DNA of 64,000 bases, taken from the NCBI GenBank assembly GCA_009763385.1, contig CM019824.1, forward strand, positions 143,165,705-143,229,704, in the 5' to 3' direction. This DNA is from Coix lacryma-jobi var. lacryma-jobi (lineage: Eukaryota > Streptophyta > Magnoliopsida > Poales > Poaceae). This document shows positions 1-10,764 of this stretch, one piece after another (the stretch's first letter is position 1; each line of letters opens with the position of its first letter). The notes beneath the pieces are model-generated. The model ran no database searches. It had not been told where the DNA came from and worked only from the letters and a program-made list of their open reading frames with translations. Made by a program: the position numbers and the translations under genes.

Positions 1-328
1 TTGACTCACAGCCACCACATATGAATAGAAAAATTGCAAGCATTTCATAGGTATTCATGTGCTTAGACGGCTTCAAACCATACCTATCAACCATCACATC
101 ATGAAGATCCAAAAAGATGAAATTGTTCATCCGAAGCATTGTATGGCATTCCCCTGGAGTATTTAGGGTCTCAGTCACCCATCCCATTCCACTTAGCTGT
201 GATGTCCTTGGTGCTGCCTTGTCCATATAAATGCTCACATAAGCTTCAGCTAGTTTACCACCACCTTGAATGATAGAAAAAAACTGTTCGTCGTCGATGC
301 TACTATCATCACTCTCACTTGTAGACAT
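1..328 (-). pseudogene. PIF/Harbinger transposase, 5' exon (partial)
   Basis: The reading frame opens with ATG at 328-326 and stays open to the window edge (about 109 codons). After an acidic Ser/Asp-rich start it contains the segment SGMGWVTETL, then a Met/Cys-rich MLRMNNFIFLDLHD stretch and YGLKPSKHMNTYEMLAIFL. This is the helical N-terminal domain (DUF8040 type) that precedes the DDE_Tnp_4 nuclease in plant Harbinger transposases. The catalytic domain is not in the window, so activity cannot be judged. It lies downstream of the Myb/SANT gene in the same orientation, the usual arrangement. Typed as pseudogene because only a fragment is visible and its partner gene is broken. Confidence 0.65.
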
Positions 329-624
329 CTGTGAAACATAGGGCAAAATAAATGGCAAATAAATTACAGCAAAACAAATGGCAAATAAATTACAGCAAAA
401 TAGTAATAAAAGCAACTTATTTCATACATAGGACAAATAAATGACAAATAAATACCTGTCATTACAGCCAAATAGGAGAAACAAGTGGCAAATAAATAGT
501 AATAACAACAACTTATTTCATACATAGGACAAATAAATGTCACACATGGAATAAAATGAGTTCTTACAAGCCTTAAAAAAACAAAGCAGCAAAGGATACA
601 AGAGACAAGCCAATGCAAACACTC

Positions 625-1591
625 CTACTTTGCATACTTGTCATTATATTTCCTACTAAGCCAGTTGAGCCTAATGTCATCAGTAGGAAAGGTCATGAAC
701 ATCTCCCTTTGTTCCTTCTTCACAAACAATTCAGTGGCAATGTAGTGTTCATTGGATCCATACTCGGCACCACAAGCAATCACAGCCATCATCACTTCGT
801 CAATACTGAATTTTCCATCTTTCTTGGCTGCATATGCATTTGCTGAACTAGCCATACTAGTAACTGCTTCTTGAATAAGGACTGCATTGGTTGTCTTAGC
901 TTTCTTGCCTGTACCCTCGTCAGGCATTGCCGCTCTCTTGCCACTACTAGGGGAAGGGGTAACCTCATCTCCCTCATCACCTTCTCTTGCATCTTGTCTG
1001 TCACCTTCCTCAGCTTGTGCCGTACCTTGTCCATCTTGTGTCGCACCATCTATTGTAGCCGCTGTTGCCATCGAACCATTGTATCCACAAGGGGACCAAT
1101 GGTCAGCACCAATATTAACGATGCCTTGATAACAAATTGTTAACTCATCTTCATTTTGAAGTGGCTGCTTCCTAAATTTTCCGCAGCCTAGAATATCCTG
1201 AAAAATAAACAAGAAAGCAACACATATTAGGACAAATAATAACAGCAACTAATTAAAAAAGAAGACAATTTCCTTAAATATAAACACTTACAGCTTTAGC
1301 TTTCTTCCACCATTCATCGTCCATATCAATAGTGCCATTATTCCAACCGATTCCTGTTTGCCTCATCTTTAGCTTTTTCCATGCCTTGAAATCTTCCTTC
1401 AATTTGTCCCACTTGTTCTTGATTTGCCCCTTGGTCAATTCAATGCCCGTCCGATCTTTGAATCCTTTTTCAACCGCAGCGTAACCAACTGAATTCAAGA
1501 ACGTATTTGGCCTATTTCCTTTCTAAACTTGTTCGGCCATCAAATTGCATAGGATCCGAGTATTCTCTACGTTCCAATCAATTTCTGGCAT
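625..1591 (-). pseudogene. Myb/SANT-like protein of the Harbinger element (in-frame stop)
   Basis: Two exons: 1292-1591 (ATG at 1591-1589, donor GTAAGT) and 625-1197 (acceptor TTTTTCAG), joined in phase. Exon 1 carries a Myb/SANT-like (Myb_DNA-bind_3) trihelix segment with KGQIKNKWDKLKEDFKAWKK and DEWWKKAKA. Exon 2 continues with CGKFRKQPLQNEDELTICY, an acidic and basic linker, and a C-terminal helical segment ending in NDKYAK. In Harbinger elements this protein binds the termini and helps the transposase enter the nucleus. Codon 23 is TAG (1525-1523), in the middle of the first helix, so the copy is broken unless read through. The stop is certain from the sequence; the role is inferred from the family. 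Confidence 0.7.
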
Positions 1592-1769
1592 CTATACCAA
1601 CTCAACAGAAACATTTAACATGCACAGATCACTAACATGAACTACACAACATCTAATTCGCTACCAAAATTTCACTAGTACAGTGCATCTATACCAAATC
1701 ACCAATTCACTGCATTCTTCATAAATCAAAACAGTCAAATGGGGATGGAATACCTTGCAGTCTTGCACA

Positions 1770-2140
1770 GTTGGGGGAGGTCGTCAGGTCTTCACTGCAC
1801 CGGAGCTGGGTCGTCGGACGTCGGCCGTCGCGGGGAAGAAGGCGTGAGGGAGCTGGGTCGTCGGACGCCGGCCGCCGCGCTGACCCTTCCTCTCCTCTAG
1901 GGTTAGGGTTGGGGAATAGAGGAGCAGGGAAAGAACGCGTGACGGAAGGAGATGTGGCTGACAGGGAGAGGGAGCCGCGGGGACGGTGCCACCGGCAAGG
2001 TGGCCTCGACGGGGGAGGGGCCGGCGGCCTCCGGCAGGGTGAAGGCCGGAGCGGCGTCGTCGCGCCCAGGTGCGAGCGCAGAGAGAAAGAGAGCGTCGGG
2101 CCTGGAGGGGAGGGGTGCGGGCGTGCGGCCTTGCGGTGAA
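1770..2140. promoter_or_regulatory. GC-rich block upstream of the Harbinger Myb gene
   Basis: A GC-rich, CpG-rich stretch upstream of the minus-strand Myb/SANT gene in otherwise AT-rich DNA. At about 1899-1912 it contains TAGGGTTAGGGTT, that is, the minus-strand telo-box AACCCTAACCCTA often seen in promoters of growth-related plant genes. Open frames here are by-products of GC content. A promoter or leader role is inference. Confidence 0.35.
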
Positions 2141-2450
2141 ACAGGATGGGGGCGGATAGAAAAGAAAAAATAACGGTTCAAGTGTGTAATGGATGGCAAT
2201 TGCGGGTAATTACTTTGAAACTCCAGGTCGAGGTCTATTTTGGAGGGTTCTGGAGTTGGGAAAGAGGTGCTCCACAAAAATGAACTAGAGTTGTATGAAC
2301 TCTATGGAGTTGGGCTGCTCCAAATTTTTTTGGAGTTGGGGTGTTTGGCTAGCTCTAGCCAGCTCTAGCTTGGAATTCGGCTCTAGAGCCATGCCAAACA
2401 GCCCCTTAGTTATAGACTTACCTTCAGATACGGCTAGACCCCCGGATAGC

Positions 2451-3088
2451 TGTGGTAGCAAGCAGGTGGTGACAGCCCTGTGCGCCTTGAATTCCACCAC
2501 GTAGTTGGTCTAGTTTAACAGTAAGGCTCGTTGGGCTAGCGTTCAACCTAAGTCAGTGGTAAAGGCTAGTACGCCTCGGTACTTGACAAGATAGGAATAA
2601 AACTATACTTAACTTGGTTGCTTATTTGGCATTTGTCTATCTTGCTTCGTAGTTATCTAGGAGTAGTTAGTAGTTAGTTATATTAGTTATCCTTAGTTAT
2701 CTTATTCCCCCTATCTACCTGTCTATCCACCTTACCTTAACCATTCCATTCATTTCATCCTTACCTATCCACTCATAAATTCTTTCTAGCCTTTCATCTC
2801 CTCTCTTCTCTTCTCTCCTTTTCCCTTTCTTATTCTTCGACTCTCATCCCCTCCTTGACTCGACTCATACACCACCCTAGCCTTCCTTTGGGATCAAATA
2901 AATCGACACCTGGTACTCCCAGGCGAAGTGCTACTACGATAGTTCTGTGCGCTTGCAGAATCTCCTCTAGGTAGATTGCAATCTGTCTAGCTAGCTCCTA
3001 CTAGTGTCAGGATTGACAACCTCATTTGACATTAGTAGATAGCTGCTTTAGCTTCACTCCTTTAGGTATAGTGACTGGACTTGCTACA
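2451..3088 (+). repeat. Putative 5' LTR of a decayed LTR retrotransposon
   Basis: The segment starts TGTGGTAGCAAG and ends CTTGCTACA, an imperfect inverted pair typical of LTR borders. It sits 8 bp before a good primer-binding site. The middle (2690-2900) is pyrimidine-rich, as in many grass LTRs. No second LTR is seen; the element is cut off at about 3240 by the Mutator-like element. Borders are tentative because no partner LTR or target duplication is available. Confidence 0.45.
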
Positions 3089-3096
3089 AGCATTTC

Positions 3097-3114
3097 TGGC
3101 GCCGTTGCCAGGGA
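3097..3114 (+). other. Primer-binding site, tRNA-Asp type
   Basis: TGGCGCCGTTGCCAGGGA is complementary to the 3' end of plant tRNA-Asp (…TCCCCGGCAACGGCG plus CCA) with a single mismatch. A second, weaker copy, TGTGCCGCTACCGGGGA, lies at 3170-3186, preceded by the same ACAAGCATTTCT, so the site has been duplicated. Confidence 0.6.
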
Positions 3115-3239
3115 TAGATTCCATAGTCTACTCCTAGTAACGACGTTAGCAAGTGTCAACAAGCATTTCTGTGCCGCTACCGGGGATAGTTGCCTAGCTC
3201 TATCTTTAGTGAAGTTAAGAACTACCAACAAGCACTAAT

Positions 3240-5306
3240 ATGGCTCAACCACCGCGACACCTTCGCTTGACCGGATGTGCTCCTCGGTGATGAATTTGCG
3301 CTGTAGGGTAAGTCAGTGGCTCTGGAGGACGGCGCTGGCGAGCCGGCGGGGTTGACTCTGTAGCGTGCGTACCCTCAAACGTGGGCTGAGTTGGCTGAGG
3401 TGCACCAAAGAGCTATGAGGCCCCAACCTCCTCGGGGAACCAAGGAGCAGTGTCATTGGTGAAAAAGGTGCCGAAGCTGCTAGTACCTGATGTGTACTCA
3501 CTGCAAGAAGTGTGTGCACCTACACAAAATTGTTACATCAACTATATGTGGTAATGGTTATAATCTATAAATAAATGGTTTGTGGCAACTTTTACGTACC
3601 TAAGACAGGCGTATGAGCTGGAACTGTAGATGGAGGTGGAGGTGGAGCTTGAGCTAGAGCTGGAGCCCGAAACTAAGGTGGAGGTGGAGCAAACGCTGCA
3701 AGTATAGCTGGGTCGACGTGGCCAACAACGTCGGAGGTGTGGCGACACGATGCCCGACGTACTCCTGCCAAGCAACGGTGCCCCAGTCGCTGAAGGGCGG
3801 CAACTAACTCGAGCCTGCCAACTACGGGGGGGGGGGGGTCTGCTCGTACAACTGGGCATACGACAACAACTTTGTGCCCACGTCGCTGCAGATATCAGTC
3901 TGCAATCCATCCATTGGTTACTGAAGTATTGTGAATTATTCACGAAATAAGAGAGTATTCAGAAGTTTAATTACCAGTGCGTGAAAAGCTACTGGCGGCT
4001 CCATCACGAAAGTGTGTGTGATCTCGGGCTCGTGCAGCTGGGCCTGTGCTGCCACGGGAAAGCAATGGATACGTGTGGCTCCATGGAACCAACCTAAGTA
4101 CTACTGGTACGTGCCCTCGTCGAATGGGCCACCTAGGTCATGCAAGTCGGTTGCAGCCTCTGCCCAGGTGTCGACACACGACTGCTCAAACGCGGCACCA
4201 TGACATTTTCTTGAAAACCTGCAATATAGTTATATAAGTAGTATGAAATATAGATGTAACAATATGAACTCAAAATATGAATACTCTAAAACTAACCCGT
4301 GCGACCCGTCTAGCTGCAGTCGTGGTAGTGGGAACACCTGGGCGTGGCTGAACTGACGCGCGACACGCTGCGGACAGTACGGCTCGACGAAGATGTCGAA
4401 CACCAGTCTTTTCCTCGTGCGCCACAGCTCCTGGTCACAGTAGCACAAGTCAGACAAACCACGTGGGGCACGCTGCTCTATGTCTAGTGTCATGTACGGG
4501 GTCCACCGAACCCTGTCAGGAGTGAGCTGGTCCAAACCTGCTATGTACGCATTGTACGTTCCCCTACCCGTGCCTGCTGCCCACGTCGGCTGCAACAATA
4601 AACAAAGTATATGAAATTTGAAAATACGATATTCAAATAATAAACAAATATAGATGCATACAATACTTACGTCGCGACTCAACGAGAGTGTGCCCATTGT
4701 GGGGGCGTCAATCTCGTCGGCTACTCCAAACTCACCGAAAACGTACATGCTATCGTCGTACGCCCCGTACGACGATAGCCTCGGCCGTCCGATATCGAAC
4801 CACTCAAAGACCACAGCATCAGCAACAACGGACAACCAGACAACGTACATGTAGAACTCCAACGAGTGCAAGCGTCACACAAAGCTCGGTACGTGGCTGC
4901 AAGCACCGCTGACCCCAACTGTACTGCGGAATCGCCTCAAGTGGTCCGTACGCTATTTCCGGGGCGTAGTAGATGAGGTGTTTGTCGATGGTGTCATGGT
5001 GAGAACTACTGAAGAGTACCCAACCGAACAACCATAGCAGGTACGCCTCCAAGTGTCGCTCTACTCGATTGTCGTCGTCCTCAGGCATGAGCCTCTCTGC
5101 CCAAACTGAGACAACCACGTCTTCGGCGGCCCGTGGCGGTCGTGGAAGCCGACCTGCTCCTGGTCCTCCTCTCCCACCCCCGGGTGGAAAACACCCTGAA
5201 AGCGGTGCAGGAGCTGCTCGTCCCAGTCTTGCGGCACTGCTACTGGGCCCACAGGAATACCGCTGAGAGGTAGGCCCAGCAGCATGGCGACGTCCTGCAG
5301 AGTGAA
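3240..5306 (-). pseudogene. Plant mobile domain (PMD) portion of the MULE, broken
   Basis: Directly after the SWIM finger the frame reads FTLQDVAMLLGLPLSGIPVG, the signature of the plant mobile domain (PF10536). After frameshifts it continues with RHLEAYLLWLFGWVLFSSS (about 5000), then, across an intron (donor GTAAGTAT near 4670, acceptor TTGTTGCAG near 4592), with LTPDRVRWTPYMTLDIEQRA and CDQELWRTRKRLVFDIFVEP (4400-4520), and finally GTYQ-stop-YLGWFHGATRIHCF (about 4080), where the stop is TAG. The Pro/Ser-rich tail runs down to about 3240. PMD proteins occur as host factors (MAIN/MAIL1) and inside transposons. The first strand usually seen before LQDVAMLLGLP is missing, so the fusion looks like a junction inside the domain. 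Confidence 0.75.
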
Positions 5307-7813
5307 TACTGCCTCCTTCTTGAAATAATCAGACACAAAAGTCATTGGAATGTTGGCTTTCCCATACGCAACAAGCACATGAGAACACGAATAATGGTAG
5401 TACTTTGGCTTGTTGCATGTGCACTCGCACTTGTTATCCTCTGGCCATAACTGACACTCCATAGTTATTTCGCTAGGACCAGTGCCAAGTCCACCGTTGT
5501 CACGGACCATGACTTCGTATACAAGGTCCTGGTTTGGATGCTCTTTACCCTCCCCACTATGAGGGCTCTGTTGTCTTGGGGAGCATTGAAGCTTGCTTCT
5601 TTTCCATACTTTTCTTGGTCATCAATACGACGACAGAGAACACCCTATTTAGGGATCCTTTCGCACTCTTCTCGTCAATGTATGCAGAAATCTTCCATGA
5701 ATATATCATTTGTGGATTTTGAACAATTGCCACTGCCGCTTCACAACGCTCTCGCAAATACAACATTGTGCCCCTTAAGATACCCTCCACAATGGCCACC
5801 AAAGGAAGGGACCGTGTTCCTTTAAGCACCCAGTTGTAAACCTCAGCAAGATTCGTTGTCATTATGCCATAGCATGCACCATATGTGTCATGCAACAATG
5901 ACCATTTTTCCAGGCTCTCCTCTTTAATCAACTCTGAGAAACACTTTAAAGACCTTCCACCCTTACGACGTCGAGTTTTGCTTTTTGCCTCAGTAGGATC
6001 GGTAGGAAGGCCTTGCGGCTCCTCCTCTCGTGCCACAACTGGTTGTCGACGCAACTCTTTCATGTGGCTTGTGGTGAGCTCATCTAACCAAATGAAATCA
6101 AATTTTTTTTCTAGTTCTGCTTGTAGAGCCTCTTAAACAGGTCCATCAGACGCTTGCTCCTGAACTGTTTGTAGAAATTACTAGCCAAATGCCTCATGCA
6201 CCACTGACTTTGTATATCAGGCCACTGGACCTCTGCATCTCTACCACTCTTTAACTTTTCCACTGCATTTAATAAACCTGCATTGCGATCATGCATCACA
6301 CAGACATTCAACCTTTGGTCTACAAGGACACGTTTCAACAGCTTCAAGAAGCACAACCAGCTTTCGTTGTTCTCCAATTCGACAAGACCAAAAGCAATAG
6401 GCACGACTTGATTGTTGTCGTCAACACCTATGGTTGTTAGCAACGTACCCCTATACTGGCCAGTTAAGAAAGTACAGTCAACACAAAGCAGAGGCCGACA
6501 ATGTTTGAATGCTTGTACCATGCAACCGAAACACCAAAAAGCCCGCTTCAGAATACGGTTGCCCTCTTTGTTCATGTAGTCATCAATATTATAGTACCAG
6601 GGTTTCTCCCTTGAATGGTTGCTAGAAGAGTCGGTAGGTGGTGATATGAGTCCTTGTAATTACCGAACTTCTTCTCCAAAACCAGCTATTTTGCTCGCCA
6701 AGCTAGGTCATAACTAATCTCATAGCCATATCTATTCTGAATAGGAAGCATTATCCAAAATGGAGACATGCCAACTTTCTCAACTATCTCGCCGTATAAT
6801 ATGTTTGCCACGAATTCTGCGGTCATGTTCCTATGCTTCTTCATCGTTGTCCGCAACAGGCAGCTGTGTGGTTCGACTATAGTGGCTATGAAGTTGCTCT
6901 CCGTACGTGGCATATGAGCATGAACGCACCAAGAACAATCTTGGTTCACACACTTCACATCCCAGGTAGTGGGGTTAGAAATAACCACCTTAAACTGCTT
7001 CTTTTCAGAAAAAGCCCACCGTCGAACTGTGTGCTGCAGATGAACATTGTCATGAAACATCTGCCGTTGACTCACCTGAATTTTTTATTACTCCCATGAC
7101 GAATGATGGACATCATCTACCATCATGGCATCTAGTGCTATGTGAGCCCAATCCTCACGGATATCGATCTCGTCATCGAACCTCCTCCCTGCTAATTCAT
7201 CCACGAACGAGACATGCTTTGCATCGTCATCCTCCATCTGCTGCACAATTCTTTCGACCACCTCACCCTGGTCAGCTTCCATGCACATACCATAGTCTTC
7301 TGTTTCGCAATCCTTTGTCGTGTTCGGTACAGGCAGAGAATCACAAACATTGGTTTGCGTAGCATTTGGCTCATATAAGTTGTCCTCTGGAGCACCTATG
7401 TTGTTTCTCTCACACTGCATGTCGTCATCCACAAAGTCTGCTCCTGTGTTGCTACTTTCACCGTGCATGCCACCGTCCATGAACTCAACAAGCATTATGT
7501 TGGCATAATGACGCTGCAACGCCTTCGATATGAGAAAATGCCACTTCTTCGAGTTACTTGCCTCATACAACACCCACCTCCATCCAGTCTCCTGCTTTTT
7601 AGGCACCAACATGTTTATCCTAAACCGATGCTGGGAGGGCGGGATACCAAAGTATTCATGCAGCCACGCTAATACTTGGTTACGGCTATAATTTCACAGT
7701 GAATTCAATTCTGTGACAAACAACTTGAAGTCACTAAGGTCTACCCCGCTGTCCCCATATCTGATTTCACCTTTGCCATGGTAAACTCTGGAAGGGACTA
7801 AATCGGTCGACAT
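5307..7813 (-). pseudogene. MULE transposase (MuDR type), multiply broken
   Basis: The frame opens at ATG 7813-7811, with stops at codon 40 (TGA, 7696-7694), two adjacent TAA codons near 7080 and a TAG near 6684, and frameshifts near 6600, 6090 and 5620. Recognisable parts in order: the N-terminal PB1-like region; an acidic linker (7100-7500); the MuDR zinc-ribbon-like segment (DVKCVNQDCSWCVHAHMP, about 6950); the DDE MULE core with LCVDCTFLTGQYRG, GVDDNNQVVPIAFGLVE and MHDRNAGLL (6300-6520); WCMRHLASNF; GIMTTNLAEVYNWVLKGTR (about 5870); and a SWIM zinc finger with C-T-C…C-S-H (about 5420-5380). It would cut and join DNA at the element ends. It joins a plant mobile domain without a break at about 5306. 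Confidence 0.85.
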
Positions 7814-8480
7814 TCCTGGTATAATTGCGCAATATAACGTGTCAGTGATTTCATTTCATTTTATATACGAACGTACTCTAACTACAAAAGAGTAATGTAC
7901 AAATTACATTAAATAATCCTAAATTACGGTAATCCGTCCATATAAATAACCAAAACTCTAAATAAATCGAACCATACACCATAACTAAAAAGCTAAGACT
8001 GCAAAACTATAACTATATTATTTAAGTAAACTAACCACAAATACTAAAGTACAGTAATTCGTCGACAAATATCCAAAACCACAGATATACACCGTACCTA
8101 CACAGAATTTAACTAACATAACTTATCTAAAGCAGAGTTCTAACCTAACTATTCTAACTCAACTAGCTAATTTTTCGATCTAAATACTACAAATATAAAT
8201 AATTTAACTTATTCTAAATAAAACTAAGTCATCTAAAAAATTAGTCAACTAAATAAAATTAAGTCATCTAAAATATTTTAACTTATTCAGAATAATCTAA
8301 ATTATTATAAAAATAAATCTAAGCCCTACACTAAAATACAACCTAAGTCATCTAAAAAAATTAGTCATCTAACTAAGACATCTAACTTATTGTAAACTAA
8401 CTACACTAACTAAAATATAACTACACTAACAAAAAAAATAGCAACTACAAAAAACGAAAATAGAAAAAAAATTACCTTAA
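7814..8480. other. AT-rich upstream stretch of the MULE, no gene
   Basis: Strongly AT-rich, with loosely repeated units such as AAGTCATCTAAAAAA and ATTAGTCATCTAACTAA between 8150 and 8400. No coding potential on either strand. It lies between the transposase start and the GC-rich block and probably belongs to the element's 5' region. Confidence 0.4.
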
Positions 8481-9131
8481 CCGGTCGTCGAGGCCACGCG
8501 ACGGGCGCCGGCGCAGGCACCCAGCTGCCTCCGGCCTCTGAGCCTGGGAGGCGGCGGCAGGGTCTGCCCAGGCCAGCGTCCGCGCGGAGGAGATGGAGAC
8601 CGAGAGCGAGATGTGGGAGGCAGCGGCAGGGGGCGGGCAAGGAAGACAGAGGCGATGTGGGCGCGGGTGGTGGGGCCAGTCGGCCGCTCGTGAGCCGATA
8701 GGGCTCAGTCAGCCAGCGCGCGGCCGACAGGGCCCACGGCCCACCGACGGCCACCGACACTCGGCTGTTGGGCTGCCGACTGAAGCTTGTCGGCCGGCGA
8801 GCGGGCGATAGGGCCTCTATCGGCTCCCCAACGGCCGACTGGCTCCTAAATCCACAATTTCCCTACCACAGCTACTACTTTTGCAATTTTGAATAAAAAA
8901 ATATTATTTCAAAAAAAATCCTTTGAGTGCTCCTCTAGAGGGGTTGGAGTACTTGAAGAGGAGCCACAAGTTGCAGTTCCTCCAATCCAAAAAAAACAGC
9001 TCCCACTACTCTATGTTTCACCAAAAAATAGTTCCTAAAGTGTTTAGTACGACTTCTCTAAATCCTATGCAGAAGTTGTTGCCAGAGTCAGAGCTAGAGC
9101 CGTTCCAATGTCCTAACAAATAGATTGCTAA

Positions 9132-9508
9132 GAGCAACTCCAACAGTTTGCTAAAACTCACTTGGCAAATCTATAGTTTTGTCAAGTCCCAAAACTAAAT
9201 GTCGAGTGAAAAAAGAGGTCTTCTCCAACAGTTTGCTATTTGGGCTTGGCAAAAGAACTTGGCATCCTAGAATTTTTGCCAAAATCATAAAATTGAGCCT
9301 CCAACAAGTTGGCAAAACTAGTTGGCAAATTGGGATACACGTGATGCCAAGTGATGGAGGACTTGACATATTTGGCAAGTGAAGGGAGAATTTTGTCAAG
9401 CTTGCCAAATTGTCAAGTACTTTTGCCAAGTTGTTGGAGGAGGTTTTTTATGGTTTTGGCAAAAATCCTAGGATGCCAAATGGTTTTGTCAAACTGTTGG
9501 AGTTGCTC
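9132..9508. mobile_element. Tourist-like MITE (377 bp) with TAA target duplication
   Basis: Perfect terminal inverted repeats: GAGCAACTCCAACAGTTTG at the left and CAAACTGTTGGAGTTGCTC at the right. It is flanked by TAA on both sides (9129-9131 and 9509-9511). A 3-bp TAA duplication assigns it to the PIF/Harbinger (Tourist) superfamily. The inside is built of repeated TTGGCAA / CTTGCCAA motifs and has no open frame. The long matching termini suggest a relatively recent insertion. Confidence 0.8.
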
Positions 9509-9511
9509 TAA

Positions 9512-10512
9512 GACTCTTGTCGCTTGCTTGCCCAATGATCCTTAAAATTGTTGAGATGACCCCTGTGCTACCCACCAGCCTCCTCCCTGTGGTGCCTTAG
9601 GCCTCTTCCATGCACCACATGTCAGCTTCCTTGATACGTGGAAGAAATTAAAGCTTTGCCTACCAGGCTCTCATGTCTGATGGCACATCAGTGTCTATAT
9701 GAGATATTTTAATTACTAGGACAAATGCCCGTACGTTGCAACTAGGGGTGGTAAAGGGCCCTAAAATTTAGCATACTAAATTTAAGGATCGGACTCAATA
9801 AGGATCGGATCGTAATACTATATGATTTTGAACTAAAAATGGAAAGGGTCAAGTTGGATTGTGAAGGAGTGATAAGCCTAGTTGCAACGGGAGAAGAAAG
9901 AGACTCTAAAAATCTTTTAGGTTAAGTTTAATCCGAAGTTTAAATTTTTAAACTCTACCTATAAATAAACTCTTTTGGGTTTAGTTTAAAAATATGAAAG
10001 TGATGTAAGTAGATCCATTTCAAAATTGAATTTCATAGTACATATGCCCGTACGCTGTAACGTGAAAAAATACATTAGGATTGTTCGGCATGATTTATGG
10101 CGGTTGTTGTTGTTTTTGTTGTGATAGAAAAACATTGACCAACTTTGACTGATCATAAGCTTTAGCAAACAAGATCATTAACACAAAATAAGACATGAAT
10201 GTTAAATACCTAAATATTTTTATTTGTTCCTTTCTATTAATTTTTTGAGTTATAATTATCTTTATGATGGATTCGTAGTGTAGAATAACATTGATAATAA
10301 TATCATAATGTCCAGTTAATCTATCTATACCTAATAATAAAGAGCCCCCGTTGGATGGAGCTTAGGGCCTGATGGCAGCAACGGTGTCCGATCCAAGGAG
10401 GGGCGGGGATGTCAGGTGGATTTGACGGAGCTCACCATAGTGCCATGGGGGAGGGGAGGAGTAAAAAGTGTCTCGCTGATGGTTGGGAGTTCGGCGAGAC
10501 CGGCTGATGATG
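9512..10512. other. Non-coding stretch
   Basis: No convincing gene. Two copies of an ATGCCCGTACG.TG.AAC motif (about 9726 and 10047) resemble a dispersed grass repeat end, but no element borders could be set. The remainder is AT-rich. Confidence 0.3.
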
Positions 10513-10764
10513 TGGGGCAGAGGAAGATGAAGGCGAGGGCGACACGAGGAGAGGAGAAGACGGGTGAAAGAAGATACGTACGCACCCGCACATACGCTAA
10601 GCATCACATTTAAAAAAAAATCAGTCAAAAATTTAGTTTGGGGCAGAGGAAGATGAAGGCGAAGGCGACACGAGGAGAGGAGAAGACGGGTGAAAGAAGA
10701 TACGTACGCATCCGCACATACGCTAAGCATCGCACTTTTTTTAAAAAAAACAGTCAAAAAATCT
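10513..10764 (+). repeat. Two-copy tandem duplication, 126-bp unit
   Basis: Unit 10513-10638 is repeated at 10639-10764 with a few changes. Both copies contain GGGGCAGAGGAAGATGAAGG and the GAAGATACGTACGCA…CGCACATACGCTAAGCATC segment, followed by an A-run and CAGTCAAAAA. Function unknown; probably a local duplication in a dead repeat. Confidence 0.8.

Larger units (their letters stand above)
1..2405 (-). mobile_element. PIF/Harbinger transposon, truncated by the left window edge
   Basis: The block holds the two genes typical of an autonomous PIF/Harbinger element, both on the minus strand: a Myb/SANT-like protein (625-1591) and the start of a DDE transposase (1-328). The right end reads, on the minus strand, GGGGCTGTTTGGCATGG, matching the usual G-rich GTTTGG-containing terminal repeat, and it is bordered by TTA at 2406-2408, the expected 3-bp target site. 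Subterminal GGAGTTG-like motifs lie at 2250-2340. The other end is outside the window, so the TTA cannot be confirmed as duplicated. Between gene and terminus, 1770-2140 is a GC-rich block that probably acts as promoter and 5' leader. Confidence 0.7.
3240..8850 (-). mobile_element. Mutator-like element with plant mobile domain (decayed)
   Basis: A minus-strand MULE. Its coding region is 3240-7813, with an AT-rich stretch at 7814-8470 and a GC-rich block at 8480-8850 as upstream region. The GC block has repeated GCCGAC/GTCGGC and GCCGATAGGG-type motifs in both orientations and may be the terminal inverted repeat. No matching arm was found near 3240, so the left end has been lost or replaced. 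The coding region has stops and frameshifts throughout, so the element is dead. Confidence 0.6.

Noticed and set aside
1899..1912. Interstitial telomere repeat
   Set aside because: Only about two TTAGGG-like units in a GC-rich promoter-like block; better seen as a telo-box.
1771..2277. Overlapping frames on both strands in the GC-rich block
   Set aside because: Composition artefacts: Arg/Gly/Pro-rich, no domains, and they overlap each other.
8930..9117. Degenerate PIF/Harbinger-like MITE before 9132
   Set aside because: Right side resembles a decayed terminus with TAA nearby, but no matching left end was found.
9719..10066. Two ATGCCCGTACG motifs as ends of one element
   Set aside because: They are in the same orientation, no target duplication is visible, and the intervening sequence shows no structure.
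10325..10345. Possible Helitron 5' end (TCTATACCTAATAATAAAG-like)
   Set aside because: No hairpin plus CTRR end could be tied to it, and no Rep/helicase coding sequence is present; a short AT-rich match is weak.
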